Source: Clostridium cuniculi (GTDB taxonomy: Bacteria; Bacillota; Clostridia; Clostridiales; Clostridiaceae). Taken from it: a DNA stretch of 32,680 nucleotides. Location: assembly GCF_004353185.1 (NCBI RefSeq), contig NZ_SMUS01000041.1, positions 1 to 32,680 on the forward strand. The letters are read 5' to 3'. This document shows, in pieces, positions 32,633-32,680 of the stretch. Both the position numbers and the translations under genes were made by a program. Below the pieces are notes generated by a model, which was not told where the DNA came from, did no database searches, and was given only the letters and a program-made list of their open reading frames with translations. How positions within the stretch are numbered: position 1 is the first letter of the stretch; each line of letters begins with the position of its first letter.

Positions 32633-32680
32633 TAAGAATTTATATTGTTTTCTCCGGAAAAAGTGCTAAAGCTTCGAAAG

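Overview
The window is about 28% G+C by eye. Its signals are clostridial: strong GGAGG-type ribosome sites, TTG/GTG starts, a leuS T-box, tandem reverse rubrerythrins and a type I-beta DAHP synthase. It looks like a chromosomal segment of Clostridium sensu stricto; the species cannot be named from sequence alone.

Layout. 1-4.1 kb: a serine hydrolase, a zinc-ribbon/TM2 protein and a FUSC-type transporter, all on the minus strand. 4.2-13.8 kb: a minus-strand aromatic amino acid operon in the order leader peptide, aroF2, aroB, aroA, aroC, pheA, aroE, aroK, aroF1, tyrA. It carries two DAHP synthases, every shikimate step except 3-dehydroquinate dehydratase, and both the Phe and Tyr branches. 13.9-16.6 kb: cardiolipin synthase and two identical reverse rubrerythrins. 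17-21.8 kb: a sensor kinase/response regulator pair, a CNT nucleoside transporter and a YccF protein. 22.1-25.1 kb: a promoter, a leucine T-box and leuS on the plus strand. 25.2-27.8 kb: a MntA/HepT toxin-antitoxin pair, a GNAT acetyltransferase and an Rpn-type nuclease. 27.9-32.5 kb: a small exported protein, a methyltransferase-like protein, a beta-helix protein, a HesB-like protein and a membrane-anchored protein of unknown function.

The strongest discovery candidate is the leader of the aromatic operon. A consensus promoter (TTGACA, 17 nt, TAAAAT) precedes an unannotated 43-codon ORF (13776 to 13645, minus) in which 16 of 43 residues are Phe, Tyr or Trp. Next comes an intrinsic terminator (13562-13588). 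The last codons of the ORF can pair over 10 positions with the terminator's loop and inner stem. This is the architecture of ribosome-stalling transcription attenuation sensing Phe/Tyr/Trp, where a T-box or TRAP-type control is more usual in Firmicutes.

The window also holds two families of dispersed palindromic repeats. One has arms of 7-bp words (AGTGACA-like, AGGTAAA/AGAGAAA-like or AGTTAGT-like) around small hairpins. It fills the long gaps of the aromatic operon and occurs twice in the leuS leader, once inside the T-box. The other is a GC-rich palindrome (CCTCCGGGGTCAATCCAA and complement) with three copies. The Rpn gene carries an in-frame internal start with a strong Shine-Dalgarno, which could encode a 121-residue C-terminal product.
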